A stretch of DNA of 45,160 nt from Microbacteriaceae bacterium (GTDB lineage: Bacteria; Actinomycetota; Actinomycetes; Actinomycetales; Microbacteriaceae), in contig JAODMG010000130.1 in NCBI GenBank assembly GCA_025464895.1, positions 1-45,160 of the forward strand. Reading direction: 5' to 3'. Positions 25,046 through 33,353 of the stretch are shown here, piece after piece (within the stretch, counting starts at the first letter, position 1; each line of letters starts with the position of its first letter). Under the pieces are notes generated by a model. It saw only the letters and a list, made by a program, of their open reading frames with translations, had not been told where the DNA came from and ran no database searches. Both the position numbers and the translations under genes were made by a program.

Positions 25046-26140
25046 TCAGCGGCCGTCGCCGAGCGCCCGGGCCGCCGCCGCCCCGGCGGTTTCGAGCCAG
25101 CGCGCCGTGTCCGCCATCGCGGCATCCACCGACCCGGCGAGGTCGACGAGGGATGCGGACCACAGGGCGGCGCCGTTCCGCGAAAGCGGTTCGGCGCTGA
25201 CCTGGCCGGCGATGATGCCGACACTCACGTCGTGCTCGCCGGCGATGCCGATGAGCTGCCCCACGAGCTTTCCCGTACCGGATGTCGCGTCGAAGCGGCC
25301 CTCGCCGGTGAGCAGCACGTCGGCGTCTGCCACGGCATCCGGAAGCCTGCTCAGCGTCGCGAGGTAGTCGGCGCCCGGCTCGATGCGAGCACCCCAGGCC
25401 GCGGCGAAACCGTAGCCGGTGCCGCCGGCGGCGCCAGTGCCTGGGAGCGTCGGATCGCCGCCGAGCAGGTCCGCGAACCTGCAGAGGGCGGCATCCAGGG
25501 CCGCGATGTTTTCGGGGGTCGCACCCTTCTGCGGCCCGAACACGGCGGCCGCTCCCGTCGCCCCGAGGAGCGGAGCGGAGACATCGGTGAGCAGGATGAC
25601 GCCTCCCGGCGGCGGCGCGAGCATGGCGCTCCGGTCGATGGCGGTGATACGTGCGAGCTGGTTGGTGCGCAGGTCGCCGCCCTGTGCGGTGAGGCCGAGC
25701 GCCGCGAGAGCCCCGGCGCCGCCGTCGGTGGATGCTGAGCCGCCGAGCCCCACCAGCAGTTGTCGTGCGCCGGAGGAGAGGGCGGAGCGGATGACCTCGC
25801 CGAGGCCGTAGGTCGTCGCGCGGAGCGGATCGAGCGCGTGCATGAGCGGGAGTCCGGACATCTGCGCGAGCTCCACGACGGCGATCCCGCCGGGCAGCTC
25901 GAGCCAGACGCCGGGCGTCGGCCGCCCATCCGGCCCGGTCACCGCACCAACGTCGTGCCTGATCGAGCCCGGCACCGCGGCCTCGATCGCGTCGAGGGTT
26001 CCTTCTCCGCCGTCCGCTTGCGGAATGAGCGAGATGCTGTCACCCGGGCGCACGGATGTCCATCCGGTGGCGATGGCCTCGGCGACATCCAGTGCGGCCA
26101 TCGACCCCTTGAACGAGTCGGGCGCGATGACGACCTTCAT
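25046..26140 (-). CDS. Glycerate kinase (GarK/GlxK type)
   Basis: 364-residue glycerate kinase 1 family protein, phosphorylating glycerate with ATP, generally to 2-phosphoglycerate. The N-terminus VVIAPDSFKGSMAALDVAEAIATGW, the PQADGGEGTLDAI stretch, VGLGGSASTDGGAGALAALGL and GEGRFDATSGTGK are family signatures. Its ATG overlaps the stop of the LacI gene (ATGA at 26137-26140). With the divergent dehydrogenase/aldolase/isomerase operon it likely handles a three-carbon product of that pathway. Confidence 0.94.
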   Translation of the reverse strand: MKVVIAPDSFKGSMAALDVAEAIATGWTSVRPGDSISLIPQADGGEGTLDAIEAAVPGSIRHDVGAVTGPDGRPTPGVWLELPGGIAVVELAQMSGLPLMHALDPLRATTYGLGEVIRSALSSGARQLLVGLGGSASTDGGAGALAALGLTAQGGDLRTNQLARITAIDRSAMLAPPPGGVILLTDVSAPLLGATGAAAVFGPQKGATPENIAALDAALCRFADLLGGDPTLPGTGAAGGTGYGFAAAWGARIEPGADYLATLSRLPDAVADADVLLTGEGRFDATSGTGKLVGQLIGIAGEHDVSVGIIAGQVSAEPLSRNGAALWSASLVDLAGSVDAAMADTARWLETAGAAAARALGDGR

Positions 26141-27222
26141 GGACGAGCCTTCGGTGGGGCGGCGGATGCGCGAACGACGAGTTCGTGTCCTGTGGTCTTT
26201 CGCCGCGGCCGCGATGCCGGTTCGAGCATGGCCATGCGTAGTGCGGCCGCCCCGAGCTCGGCCATCGGCAGACGCACCGTCGTGAGGGCGACGTCGGCGG
26301 CAACCGGAATGTCGTCGAACCCTACGACCGAAACATCGTCGGGGACTCGGATGCCTCGCTCCCGGAGTTCCGCGAGAACGCCGAGCGCCATGACGTCGCT
26401 GAGCGCGATGATCGCGGTGACCTCGCCGCCGCCGTCACCGCCTAGTAGCCCGGCCTCGACCAACGCGGCGACTCCCGCGGCGCCTCCCGCCCTGGTGAAT
26501 TCGTGGTGGGTCACCGAGACCGAGGCCCCCGGGGATTCGAGGGCCCCGGGCTTTTCGAGGGACCCGAGCGTTTCGATAGTCCCGAGCGCTTCGAGGGTTC
26601 CTGCGACGCGGTCGGCGACCGAGTTGAGCGTCGCAGGTCCCGCGACGATCGCGATCCGCCGGTGTCCGAGCCCGAGCAGATACGTCCCGATGGATCGGCC
26701 GGCGGCGACATTGTCCGGGAGCACGGCATCCGCGCTGATGTGGTGGCGGCCGATGACCGCGACCCGTCCTCCCGAGGCCTGGAACGACGCGAGTTCCGCG
26801 TTCGCTGCCGCTTCGAGTGCCGGGTCGGAGAATCCGGAGCCGGCGAGCACGATCGCGCCGACCCGGTAGGCCCGCAGCAGCCGGATCTGGGCGAGCACGG
26901 CATCCGGATCCCCGGCGTGGCTGATCTGCACCATTCGCTGGTGTTCGGTGGCGACGCCGATCAGTCCGCTCGCGATCTCGGAGAAGTACGGGTCGCCGAT
27001 CTCGCTCACGATGAGGCCGATCGAGGATGCGATGCCCCCGGCGAGCGAGCGGGCGTGCATGTTGGTGACGTAGCCCATCTCCTGGGCGATGCCGCGCACG
27101 TGGCCGGCGACGGCCGCGCTCACCCCCGGCGTTCCGGTGAGCGAGCGGGATGCCGTCGCCAGCGAGACTCCGGCGCGGGCAGCGACGTCGGACAGTCGGA
27201 GGGGAGCGACGCGCTCTGCCAT
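26137..27222 (-). CDS. LacI family transcriptional regulator
   Basis: 361-residue repressor. Residues 8-60 form the LacI HTH and hinge (LRLSDVAARAGVSLATASRSLTG...), followed by a periplasmic-binding-protein-like effector domain (about 65-340: IGLIVSEIGDPYFSEIASG, VAVIGRHHISAD, VVGFDDIPVA). Between residues about 215 and 235 a short Glu/Leu/Gly/Ser repeat is inserted (EALGTIETLGSLEKPGALESPG) in what is usually a loop. The gene is divergent from the sugar operon across a 28-bp palindrome of LacI-operator type, and overlaps the glycerate kinase gene, making it the local regulator. Confidence 0.95.
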   Translation of the reverse strand: MAERVAPLRLSDVAARAGVSLATASRSLTGTPGVSAAVAGHVRGIAQEMGYVTNMHARSLAGGIASSIGLIVSEIGDPYFSEIASGLIGVATEHQRMVQISHAGDPDAVLAQIRLLRAYRVGAIVLAGSGFSDPALEAAANAELASFQASGGRVAVIGRHHISADAVLPDNVAAGRSIGTYLLGLGHRRIAIVAGPATLNSVADRVAGTLEALGTIETLGSLEKPGALESPGASVSVTHHEFTRAGGAAGVAALVEAGLLGGDGGGEVTAIIALSDVMALGVLAELRERGIRVPDDVSVVGFDDIPVAADVALTTVRLPMAELGAAALRMAMLEPASRPRRKTTGHELVVRASAAPPKARP

Positions 27223-27274
27223 CGGACGCCCCTCTCGAAGTCGCTTGCGAGGTCCTTCATCGCACTATAGAGTA

Positions 27275-27302
27275 ACGAAAGCGCTTACGTAAGCGCTTTC
27301 GT
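27275..27302. promoter_or_regulatory. Perfect 28-bp palindrome, LacI-type operator
   Basis: A perfect 28-bp palindrome with its centre between 27288 and 27289. Each half contains AAAGCGCTT, matching the GAAAGCGCTTTC style of LacI-family operators, so the site reads as two overlapping operators, GAAAGCGCTTAC and GTAAGCGCTTTC. It sits midway between the LacI gene and the dehydrogenase gene and can control both. Confidence 0.85.
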
Positions 27303-27331
27303 AAGTCATCCTGCAACGGCGAAGGAGCCCG

Positions 27332-28519
27332 ATGTCGACCCGCACCGTACGAATCATCATGAACGGCATCACCGGGCGGATGGGCTACCGCCAGCACCTG
27401 GTGCGCTCGATCCTCGCGATCCGAGAGGACGGCGGCATCCGCATGCCGGACGGCTCACGGATCCAGGTCGAGCCGATCCTGGTCGGCCGCAACGCGGAGA
27501 AGATCGAAGAACTCGCAAAGCTGCACGGTGTGGAGGAGTGGACCACCGACCTGGATGCCGCTCTCGCCGACGAGACCGCCACCGTCTACTTCGATGCGGC
27601 GCTCACGAGCGCGCGCAAGCAGGGCATCCTGAAGGCGGTCGCGGCGGGCAAGCACGTCTACACCGAGAAGCCGATCGCGGAATCGGTCGCCGATGGCCTC
27701 GACCTCGCCAGCGCGGCGGAACAGGCCGGCGTGATCAACGGCGTCGTGCACGACAAGCTCTACCTTCCCGGGCTGCTGAAGCTCAAGCGCCTGATCGACT
27801 CCGGATTCTTCGGCCGGATCCTCAGCGTGCGCGGCGAATTCGGCTACTGGGTGTTCGAGGGCGACCTGATCCCCGCCCAGCGACCCAGCTGGAACTACCG
27901 CAAAGAAGATGGCGGCGGCATGACGCTCGATATGTACTGCCACTGGAACTATGTGCTCGAGAACCTGTTCGGCAAGGTGCAGGCCGTGACGAGCAAGTCG
28001 GTCACCCACATCCCGGACCGTTTCGACGAACAGGGCAACCACTACCGGGCGACGGCGGATGACGCGGCCTACGGCATCTTCGAGCTCGAGCACGACATCG
28101 TCGCGCAGATCAACTCGAGTTGGGCCGTTCGGGTGGATCGCGAAGAACTGGTCGAGTTCCAGGTGGACGGCACGCACGGCTCGGCCGTCGCCGGGCTGTT
28201 CGGATGTCGCATCCAGCCTCGCGTGTCGACCCCGAAGCCGGTGTGGAATCCCGACCTGAAGACCGACCAGGACTTCCGCGCCCAGTGGGAGCAGATCCCG
28301 GACAACCAGGTGTTCGACAACGGGTTCCGATCCCAGTGGGAAGAGTTTCTGAAGGATGTCGACGCCGGTCGCCCGCACGCGTACGACTTCATGGCCGGGG
28401 TGCGCGGACTGCAGCTGGTCGAAGCCGGGCTCACTTCCTCCGCCGAGGGCCGCCGGGTCGAGATCGGCGCCGTCGCGTCCGCCGGATCCGCGACAACGCG
28501 GGGGAGCGCCGCATCGTGA
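27332..28519 (+). CDS. Gfo/Idh/MocA family sugar dehydrogenase
   Basis: 395-residue NAD(P)-dependent oxidoreductase. The N-terminal nucleotide-binding loop reads MNGITGRMGYRQHL (a variant of GxGxxG), the family lysine motif is present as TEKPIAES, and the C-terminal domain has the DMYCHWNYVLENLFG stretch that contains the usual histidine. Family members oxidise or reduce C-3 hydroxyls of sugars, inositols and sugar acids. A clear GAAGGAG is upstream of the ATG. The stop overlaps the next start (GTGA at 28516), so this is the first gene of a three-gene operon controlled by the divergent LacI. Confidence 0.94.
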   Translation: MSTRTVRIIMNGITGRMGYRQHLVRSILAIREDGGIRMPDGSRIQVEPILVGRNAEKIEELAKLHGVEEWTTDLDAALADETATVYFDAALTSARKQGILKAVAAGKHVYTEKPIAESVADGLDLASAAEQAGVINGVVHDKLYLPGLLKLKRLIDSGFFGRILSVRGEFGYWVFEGDLIPAQRPSWNYRKEDGGGMTLDMYCHWNYVLENLFGKVQAVTSKSVTHIPDRFDEQGNHYRATADDAAYGIFELEHDIVAQINSSWAVRVDREELVEFQVDGTHGSAVAGLFGCRIQPRVSTPKPVWNPDLKTDQDFRAQWEQIPDNQVFDNGFRSQWEEFLKDVDAGRPHAYDFMAGVRGLQLVEAGLTSSAEGRRVEIGAVASAGSATTRGSAAS

Positions 28520-29667
28520 GCGTCCCGATCCCCACGACGGACGGCTGGCGGAACATCGAGCTCAAGGCACCGCGCGAGTGGCGCGATCATCCGGGGCAGT
28601 ATCGGTCTCGGGTGGCCTTTGCCGCGGCCCACGTCGTCGCCGACCCCCGCGGCGAGAACGTGCCGGGTGCCCCGGCCGTCATCGACTGGGAGTCAACCCT
28701 GGCGTTCCGCCGCGAACTGTTCCGCTACGGCCTCGGCGTCGCAGAGGCGATGGACACCGCCCAGCGCAACATGGGGCTCGACTGGCCCGCCGTCCAGCAA
28801 CTGGTGTCGCGCAGCGCCGCCCAGGCCGCGGAGTTCGGCGCCAGGATCGCGAGTGGGGCAGGCACCGATCACCTTCCGGAAGCGGCGAGTCTCGCCGAGG
28901 TGACGAACGGCTATCTCGAGCAGGTCGCGTTCGTAGAATCGACCGGATCGCAGGTCATCGTGATGGCGTCCAGGCAGCTCGCGCGGGCGGCACGGAGCGC
29001 GGACGACTACCGGGCCGTCTACGACGCCATCCTGTCCCAGGTGAGTGCGCCGGTCATCCTGCACTGGCTGGGCGAGGCGTTCGATCCGAAGCTGGCCGGC
29101 TACTGGGGGAGCGCGGATGTCGCTGCCGCAACCGACACCTTCGTCGAGTTGGTCGGCGCCCACGCCTCCAAGATCGACGGGGTCAAGGTGTCGCTGCTGT
29201 CCGCGGAACACGAGGTCGGACTGCGGGCGAGGCTCCCACACGGCGTCCGGATGTACACCGGTGACGACTTCAACTATCCGGAGCTGATCCGCGGTGACGA
29301 GGCGCGACATTCGGACGCGCTGCTCGGTGCATTCGCGGCGATCGCGCCCGCGGCATCCGCTGCGCTGTCGGCCCTCGACGATGGGGATCTGGCGCGTTAC
29401 GACGCCGAAATGGCGCCAACCCTCGAGCTCTCGCGGCACATCTTCGAGCGGCCGACGTTCTACTACAAGACCGGGATCGCGTTCCTGTCCTGGCTGAACG
29501 GATACCAGCCGGGGTTCACGATGGTCGGCGGCCTGCAGTCGGCGCGCGGCATCGTGCACCTGTCGAAACTCTTCGCGCTCGCGAACGATGCGCAGCTTCT
29601 GGCGGATCCCGAGCTCGCGGCCAGGCGGCTCCGGGTTTTGCTGGAGTCGGCCGGGGTTGTGCGATGA
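28516..29667 (+). CDS. DUF993 dihydrodipicolinate-synthase-like protein
   Basis: 383-residue TIM-barrel protein of the DUF993 group, related to class I (Schiff-base) aldolases such as dihydrodipicolinate synthase. The likely Schiff-base lysine is in the short strand KIDGVKVSLLS near the barrel centre, and a YTGDDFNYPELI segment follows at the position where DHDPS has its GxD loop. No member's reaction is established to my knowledge, so the predicted role, aldol cleavage or condensation of an oxidised sugar, is inference. GTG start at 28516 with the 4-bp overlap; the stop overlaps the next ATG (29664). Confidence 0.88.
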   Translation: MSVPIPTTDGWRNIELKAPREWRDHPGQYRSRVAFAAAHVVADPRGENVPGAPAVIDWESTLAFRRELFRYGLGVAEAMDTAQRNMGLDWPAVQQLVSRSAAQAAEFGARIASGAGTDHLPEAASLAEVTNGYLEQVAFVESTGSQVIVMASRQLARAARSADDYRAVYDAILSQVSAPVILHWLGEAFDPKLAGYWGSADVAAATDTFVELVGAHASKIDGVKVSLLSAEHEVGLRARLPHGVRMYTGDDFNYPELIRGDEARHSDALLGAFAAIAPAASAALSALDDGDLARYDAEMAPTLELSRHIFERPTFYYKTGIAFLSWLNGYQPGFTMVGGLQSARGIVHLSKLFALANDAQLLADPELAARRLRVLLESAGVVR

Positions 29668-30602
29668 GCGGCCAGGTTCCGGGGGCTCCTGGTGGGCCGG
29701 ATGTCGGGACCGAGCTCTCCTGGCACGACGTGCCGAGCGGGCTGCCGGCGCGGATCGAGACGCCACGACCCGGTGACCCTCGGCTCGTCAGGCTTTCGCT
29801 CAACCAGCGTACGGTCGCCGGATGGTCGCTCGCCGAGGCGGTGACCGGAACGATCAAGGCCGGGCTCGGCTCGATTGGGGTGTGGCGTGAACCCCTCGCC
29901 GACATCGGGCTTTCCGCCGGCAAGAAACTGTTGGACGACTCCGGCCTTCGGGTGTCGTCGCTCTGTCGCGGTGGCTTCTTCACCGACCCGTCGACCTTCG
30001 CCGCAGCCATCGCCGACAACCGTGCGGCGATCGATGAGGCCGCGGCACTCGGTGCCCCGACCCTCGTCCTCGTCGCGGGCGGGTTGCCGGGTGGCGACAG
30101 GGACATCGCCGGCGCGAGGTCCAGGGCCGCAGATGCGATCGCGGAACTGGCCCCGTATGCGCATGAGCGCGGCGTCACCCTCGGCATCGAGCCGATGCAT
30201 CCGATCTTCGCCGCCGACCGCGGGGTCATCTCGACCCTCGAACAGGCGCTCGATATCGCCGAGCAATTCGATGCCTCGGACGTCGGGGTGGTCGTCGACA
30301 GTTTTCACGTCTGGTGGGAGCCGGATGTCCTGGCCCAGATCGCCCGCGCGCGCGGCCGCATCGTCAGCTACCAGGTCTGCGACTGGATCACGCCATTTCC
30401 GTCGGACGCGCTGCTCTCCCGCGGCATGATGGGCGACGGGCACGTGGATTTCGCGGCGCTCACGGCGGCGGTCTCCGCTGCGGGGTATACCGGGGACGTC
30501 GAGGTGGAGATCTTCAACGCGGACGTGTGGGCCGCGGATGGCGACCAGGTTCTCGCGACGATGGCCCGCCGCTACGTGGAGCTCGTGCAGCCGTACCTGT
30601 GA
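29664..30602 (+). CDS. Sugar phosphate isomerase/epimerase (xylose isomerase-like TIM barrel)
   Basis: 312-residue AP-endonuclease-2/xylose-isomerase-like TIM-barrel protein. Metal-site residues appear in GIEPMHP (Glu), VVVDSFHVWWEP (Asp, His), GRIVSYQVCDW and DGHVDFAALTAAV, with VEVEIFN supplying the last glutamate. Such proteins isomerise or epimerise keto-sugars, inosose or sugar acids. It is the third gene of the operon with 4-bp overlaps throughout, suggesting stoichiometric expression and a three-step pathway. Confidence 0.92.
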   Translation: MSGQVPGAPGGPDVGTELSWHDVPSGLPARIETPRPGDPRLVRLSLNQRTVAGWSLAEAVTGTIKAGLGSIGVWREPLADIGLSAGKKLLDDSGLRVSSLCRGGFFTDPSTFAAAIADNRAAIDEAAALGAPTLVLVAGGLPGGDRDIAGARSRAADAIAELAPYAHERGVTLGIEPMHPIFAADRGVISTLEQALDIAEQFDASDVGVVVDSFHVWWEPDVLAQIARARGRIVSYQVCDWITPFPSDALLSRGMMGDGHVDFAALTAAVSAAGYTGDVEVEIFNADVWAADGDQVLATMARRYVELVQPYL

Positions 30603-30616
30603 GGCCGCGCCGCCGC

Positions 30617-32158
30617 TCAGTACCCCTGCGGCTGGGTGAACATGCCGCGCGGGTCATACTTCTTCCGGATGCTCGCGAGCCTGTTCGCGTTGTCGCCGAA
30701 GTAGGCCGTCGCCGGGTCCTGCAGGCTCGCATCCGCATAGTTGACGTACGCGCCGTTGCCCCACTTCGGCACGAGGGCCGCCCGGAATCCGCGCACGTAC
30801 GCCTCGTACGGGGCCGGGTCGGCGCCGTCCGAGAACGTCGCGGTGTACTGCACGGTCATCAGCGCCTTGCGGTGGGGGAACGCCGTCGCGTCGGGGGCGA
30901 GCGTCCCGACCGCGCCACCCAGGGCATCCATCGATATTCCGCCCTCAGTGATTCCTGGAACTGCGGAGACCGCGGTGACCTTCGCGATGATGGTGGCGAT
31001 TCCCGCGTCATCCAGTGCCAGGTACGGCACGTGGGACGTCGCGGCAGACGACACGCGGAGCAGCGTTCCGCCGGCACCGGTTTGGCATTGCGCGAGCGGG
31101 ATGGCCGCGCAACCGGCGTAGCTCATCATCGCGGCGAGGTAACTCAGCGTCGCCGAGCCGTTGTGTGACGGGGCGGCGCCGACGGCACGCAGAAACGGCG
31201 CGAGTTGGCTCGTGAGGGAGGACTTCTCGCCCAACCAGGTTCCGGCGAGGTAGACGCCGGGGCCGGATGGATGGGTTCCCCCTCCGAGAAGTTTGAGCGT
31301 CGACCACAGCTGAGGGTCGGCGGTCGGCGCCCAGGCCTGCCAGGCCTTGATGACGGCGGCGGCGGCCGCGAACGGCCAGCGAAGCGAAAACGTCGTGACC
31401 TGAGGCGCCGGCCGGGTGCTCAGCGTGATGGCGGTGACGACGCCGAGATGACCACCGCCCCCGCCGCGGCAGGCCCAGAACAGATCGGCGTCGGTGCTGG
31501 CATTTGCCGTTCGGACGGTGCCGTCAGCCGTGACGATCTCGACCTCGGTGAGCTGATCGGATGAGAGCCCGAACGCCCGCACGAGCACGCCCACCCCGCC
31601 GCCGAGGGTCAGTCCGGTAGCGCCGACGGTCGCGCACGAGCCGGCACCGATCGCCCGGCCCGCCGTGCCGACGGCGGAGTACACCTCGGCAAGGGACGCC
31701 CCGGCACCGATCCGAACCGTGTGGTCCGGGTTCAGCGTGATCGCCGTCATCCCGCGTGTGTCGATCACGAGCGATGCGGGCATCCCCGTGCCGGTGGCCC
31801 CGCCGGACGACCACCCGGTGTAGCTGTGGCCGCCGGATCGAAGCGCGAGCGGCACGGCGTATTTGGCGGCGAATGCGAGTCCGGCGGCGACATCCGCAGC
31901 GGATGCCGCGGTCAGGATCGCCAGCGGACGGGCGCTGTCGTAGCGCGGGTTCTCAACCAGCCGGGCGATGTCGTAGCCGACGTCGCCGGGACGGAGGAGC
32001 TTTCCGGTGAGCGCGGTACCGAGTGCCGCCCAGTCCGGCGGACCGATCGGGGTCGCGCTCGGCGACTTCGTCGGGGTGGGTTCGACCGGCGCACAGCCGG
32101 CCGCGACGAGACCGACCGCGGCCATGGCGAGAAGGTGGCGACGAGAGAGCGAGGTCAC
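30617..32158 (-). CDS. FAD-binding oxidoreductase, berberine-bridge type, Tat lipoprotein
   Basis: 513-residue exported flavoprotein. The N-terminus has a Tat motif (SRRHLLAMAAV) and a lipobox (VAAGC) placing the mature protein as a lipoprotein on the outer face of the membrane. The PCMH FAD domain has RSGGHSYTGWSSG (histidine for 8-alpha linkage) and GSCATVGATGLTLGGGVG (cysteine for 6-S linkage), so the FAD is probably bicovalent; the C-terminal BBE motif is YVNYADASL. Family members oxidise sugars, alcohols or alkaloid-like substrates. GTG start. Confidence 0.93.
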   Translation of the reverse strand: MTSLSRRHLLAMAAVGLVAAGCAPVEPTPTKSPSATPIGPPDWAALGTALTGKLLRPGDVGYDIARLVENPRYDSARPLAILTAASAADVAAGLAFAAKYAVPLALRSGGHSYTGWSSGGATGTGMPASLVIDTRGMTAITLNPDHTVRIGAGASLAEVYSAVGTAGRAIGAGSCATVGATGLTLGGGVGVLVRAFGLSSDQLTEVEIVTADGTVRTANASTDADLFWACRGGGGGHLGVVTAITLSTRPAPQVTTFSLRWPFAAAAAVIKAWQAWAPTADPQLWSTLKLLGGGTHPSGPGVYLAGTWLGEKSSLTSQLAPFLRAVGAAPSHNGSATLSYLAAMMSYAGCAAIPLAQCQTGAGGTLLRVSSAATSHVPYLALDDAGIATIIAKVTAVSAVPGITEGGISMDALGGAVGTLAPDATAFPHRKALMTVQYTATFSDGADPAPYEAYVRGFRAALVPKWGNGAYVNYADASLQDPATAYFGDNANRLASIRKKYDPRGMFTQPQGY

Positions 32159-32171
32159 CCTTCACATGCTA
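32159..32171 (-). promoter_or_regulatory. Leaderless -10 element of the flavoprotein gene
   Basis: On the minus strand TAGCAT (32166-32171), seven bases, then the GTG start. The box overlaps the stop codon (TAG, 32169-32171) of the upstream hypothetical gene. Confidence 0.45.
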
Positions 32172-32519
32172 CAAACCGACGAACGAAAACACGGGACCTG
32201 TCGTGATGAAGGTGCCGGTAGGCAGCGGAGGCTCCGGCTTCGACGGGTGCTCGACCGGGTGCTCGGGCTTATCCACGATCGACAGGGCCGGTCGAGTGAA
32301 CACCGAGACTGCTTCATCCATAGAACTGACCAGCACGGCTCGCATCGGGTCGCCGAACTCGAGGACCTCGTAGGTTCCACCGGCTTTGCCGATGAACCCG
32401 ATGAGCGCGTACGGGCTGTCCCACGGCTCCCTCAAGTCGCTCACCCTCCACTCGTTGTCCGAGAGCGGTGTGAGCTTGACGTCGAGCGGCTTGCGCGAAC
32501 CGCGATCATGTCGGGTCAT
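32169..32519 (-). CDS. Small hypothetical protein
   Basis: 116-residue soluble protein starting MTRHDRGSRKPLDVKLTPLSDNEWRVSD, with a beta-rich middle (ALIGFIGKAGGTYEVLEFGDPMRAVLVSSMDEAVSVF) and a proline-rich tail (EHPVEHPSKPEPPLPTG). No motif of known function is recognised. A GAGAG stretch precedes the ATG at 32519; longer in-frame extensions upstream run through GC-rich non-coding sequence. Ten bases separate it from the flavoprotein gene on the same strand, so they could be co-transcribed. Confidence 0.65.
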   Translation of the reverse strand: MTRHDRGSRKPLDVKLTPLSDNEWRVSDLREPWDSPYALIGFIGKAGGTYEVLEFGDPMRAVLVSSMDEAVSVFTRPALSIVDKPEHPVEHPSKPEPPLPTGTFITTGPVFSFVGL

Positions 32520-32668
32520 AGTCTCTCGGGTTCCTGTCCGGGTGGATGCGGATGAGGCGGACGAACGACATCGTCCGCGGAACCATGGTGCGACCGCACC
32601 GCCATGGACTACAGGGTCGAAGGTCCCGAGGCCGGGGCGCGGGGTCGCAGCGCCGTCGGCACCGAACG

Positions 32669-32701
32669 CCCAGAACGGGGGGTCCTCGTCCCCCTTCTGG
32701 G
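32669..32701. terminator. Hairpin in the 267-bp gap before the exported-protein cluster
   Basis: CCCAGAA plus GGGGG (32669-32681) pairs with CCCCC plus TTCTGGG (32690-32701), a 12-bp stem with one bulged C. No U-run on either side. The remainder of 32520-32786 shows no credible gene; another weak dyad lies at about 32583-32606. Confidence 0.4.
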
Positions 32702-32786
32702 AATTGCCGACAGCGACGGTGAGGCCCATTGTTGGGCACGGCAGGATCGGCATCCGGATAGCAGGGCCGACGAGTGGGGGCGCTCA

Positions 32787-33290
32787 ATGTCAAGGCTCAA
32801 ATTACATAGGGGACGAGTCGCATCGGGTGGCAGACGAATCGCTACCCTGTCGGTCGTCGCAGTGCTGGTAGCGGGGGGCGGTGGCGCGGCGCTCGCCTAC
32901 TGGACTTCAACGGGCACGGGCACCGGTGCGGCCACCACCGGAACAAGTACAGACTTTACGGTCACGAGCGGGGCGGCGACCGGTGATCCGCTGACTCCTG
33001 GCACCGAGCAATCGGTGCCGTTCACCGTCACCAATGTCGCCACTAGTACGCAACAGCTGTCGTCGGTGGATGTCACGGTCGCGGAGCCCGACGGGACACT
33101 GTGGGATAGCGGCGCAGGATGCACCTACGCGGATTACACCGTGACCGTGGACACGCCGCTCCAGCCGTATGGCGCGATCGCGGCCTCCGGAACCGTCGAT
33201 GGGACGGTGACGGTGACGATGCTGGACGCGGCAGGCAATCAGGACGCGTGCCAGGGTGAGAGCGTTCCGTTGCATTTCGTCGCGAGTTGA
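32787..33290 (+). CDS. Exported protein with SipW-type signal peptide
   Basis: 167-residue secreted protein. A basic n-region (SRLKLHRGRVASGGRR) and hydrophobic core lead to ALAYWTSTGTG, the AYW(T/S)xT context of SipW-dependent-type signal peptides. The mature part is a small Ser/Thr-rich beta-type domain (FTVTNVATSTQQLSSVDVTV...) with one cysteine pair (AGCTYADY and NQDACQG). The C-terminal NQDACxGxxVxL pattern recurs in the protein at 35381, so the two share a domain. It is the first gene of a three-gene run with the ice-binding protein. Confidence 0.82.
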   Translation: MSRLKLHRGRVASGGRRIATLSVVAVLVAGGGGAALAYWTSTGTGTGAATTGTSTDFTVTSGAATGDPLTPGTEQSVPFTVTNVATSTQQLSSVDVTVAEPDGTLWDSGAGCTYADYTVTVDTPLQPYGAIAASGTVDGTVTVTMLDAAGNQDACQGESVPLHFVAS

Positions 33291-33353
33291 GGCATCGGCA
33301 TCCGAACTCATGCAGGCGCAGGCATATCCAGGAAGTCGGGATGTGAACCATCG

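Noticed and set aside
32604-32786. Longer N-terminus for the SipW-type protein
   Set aside because: The signal peptide begins at 32787 and the upstream frame crosses a hairpin with no similarity to a leader domain.
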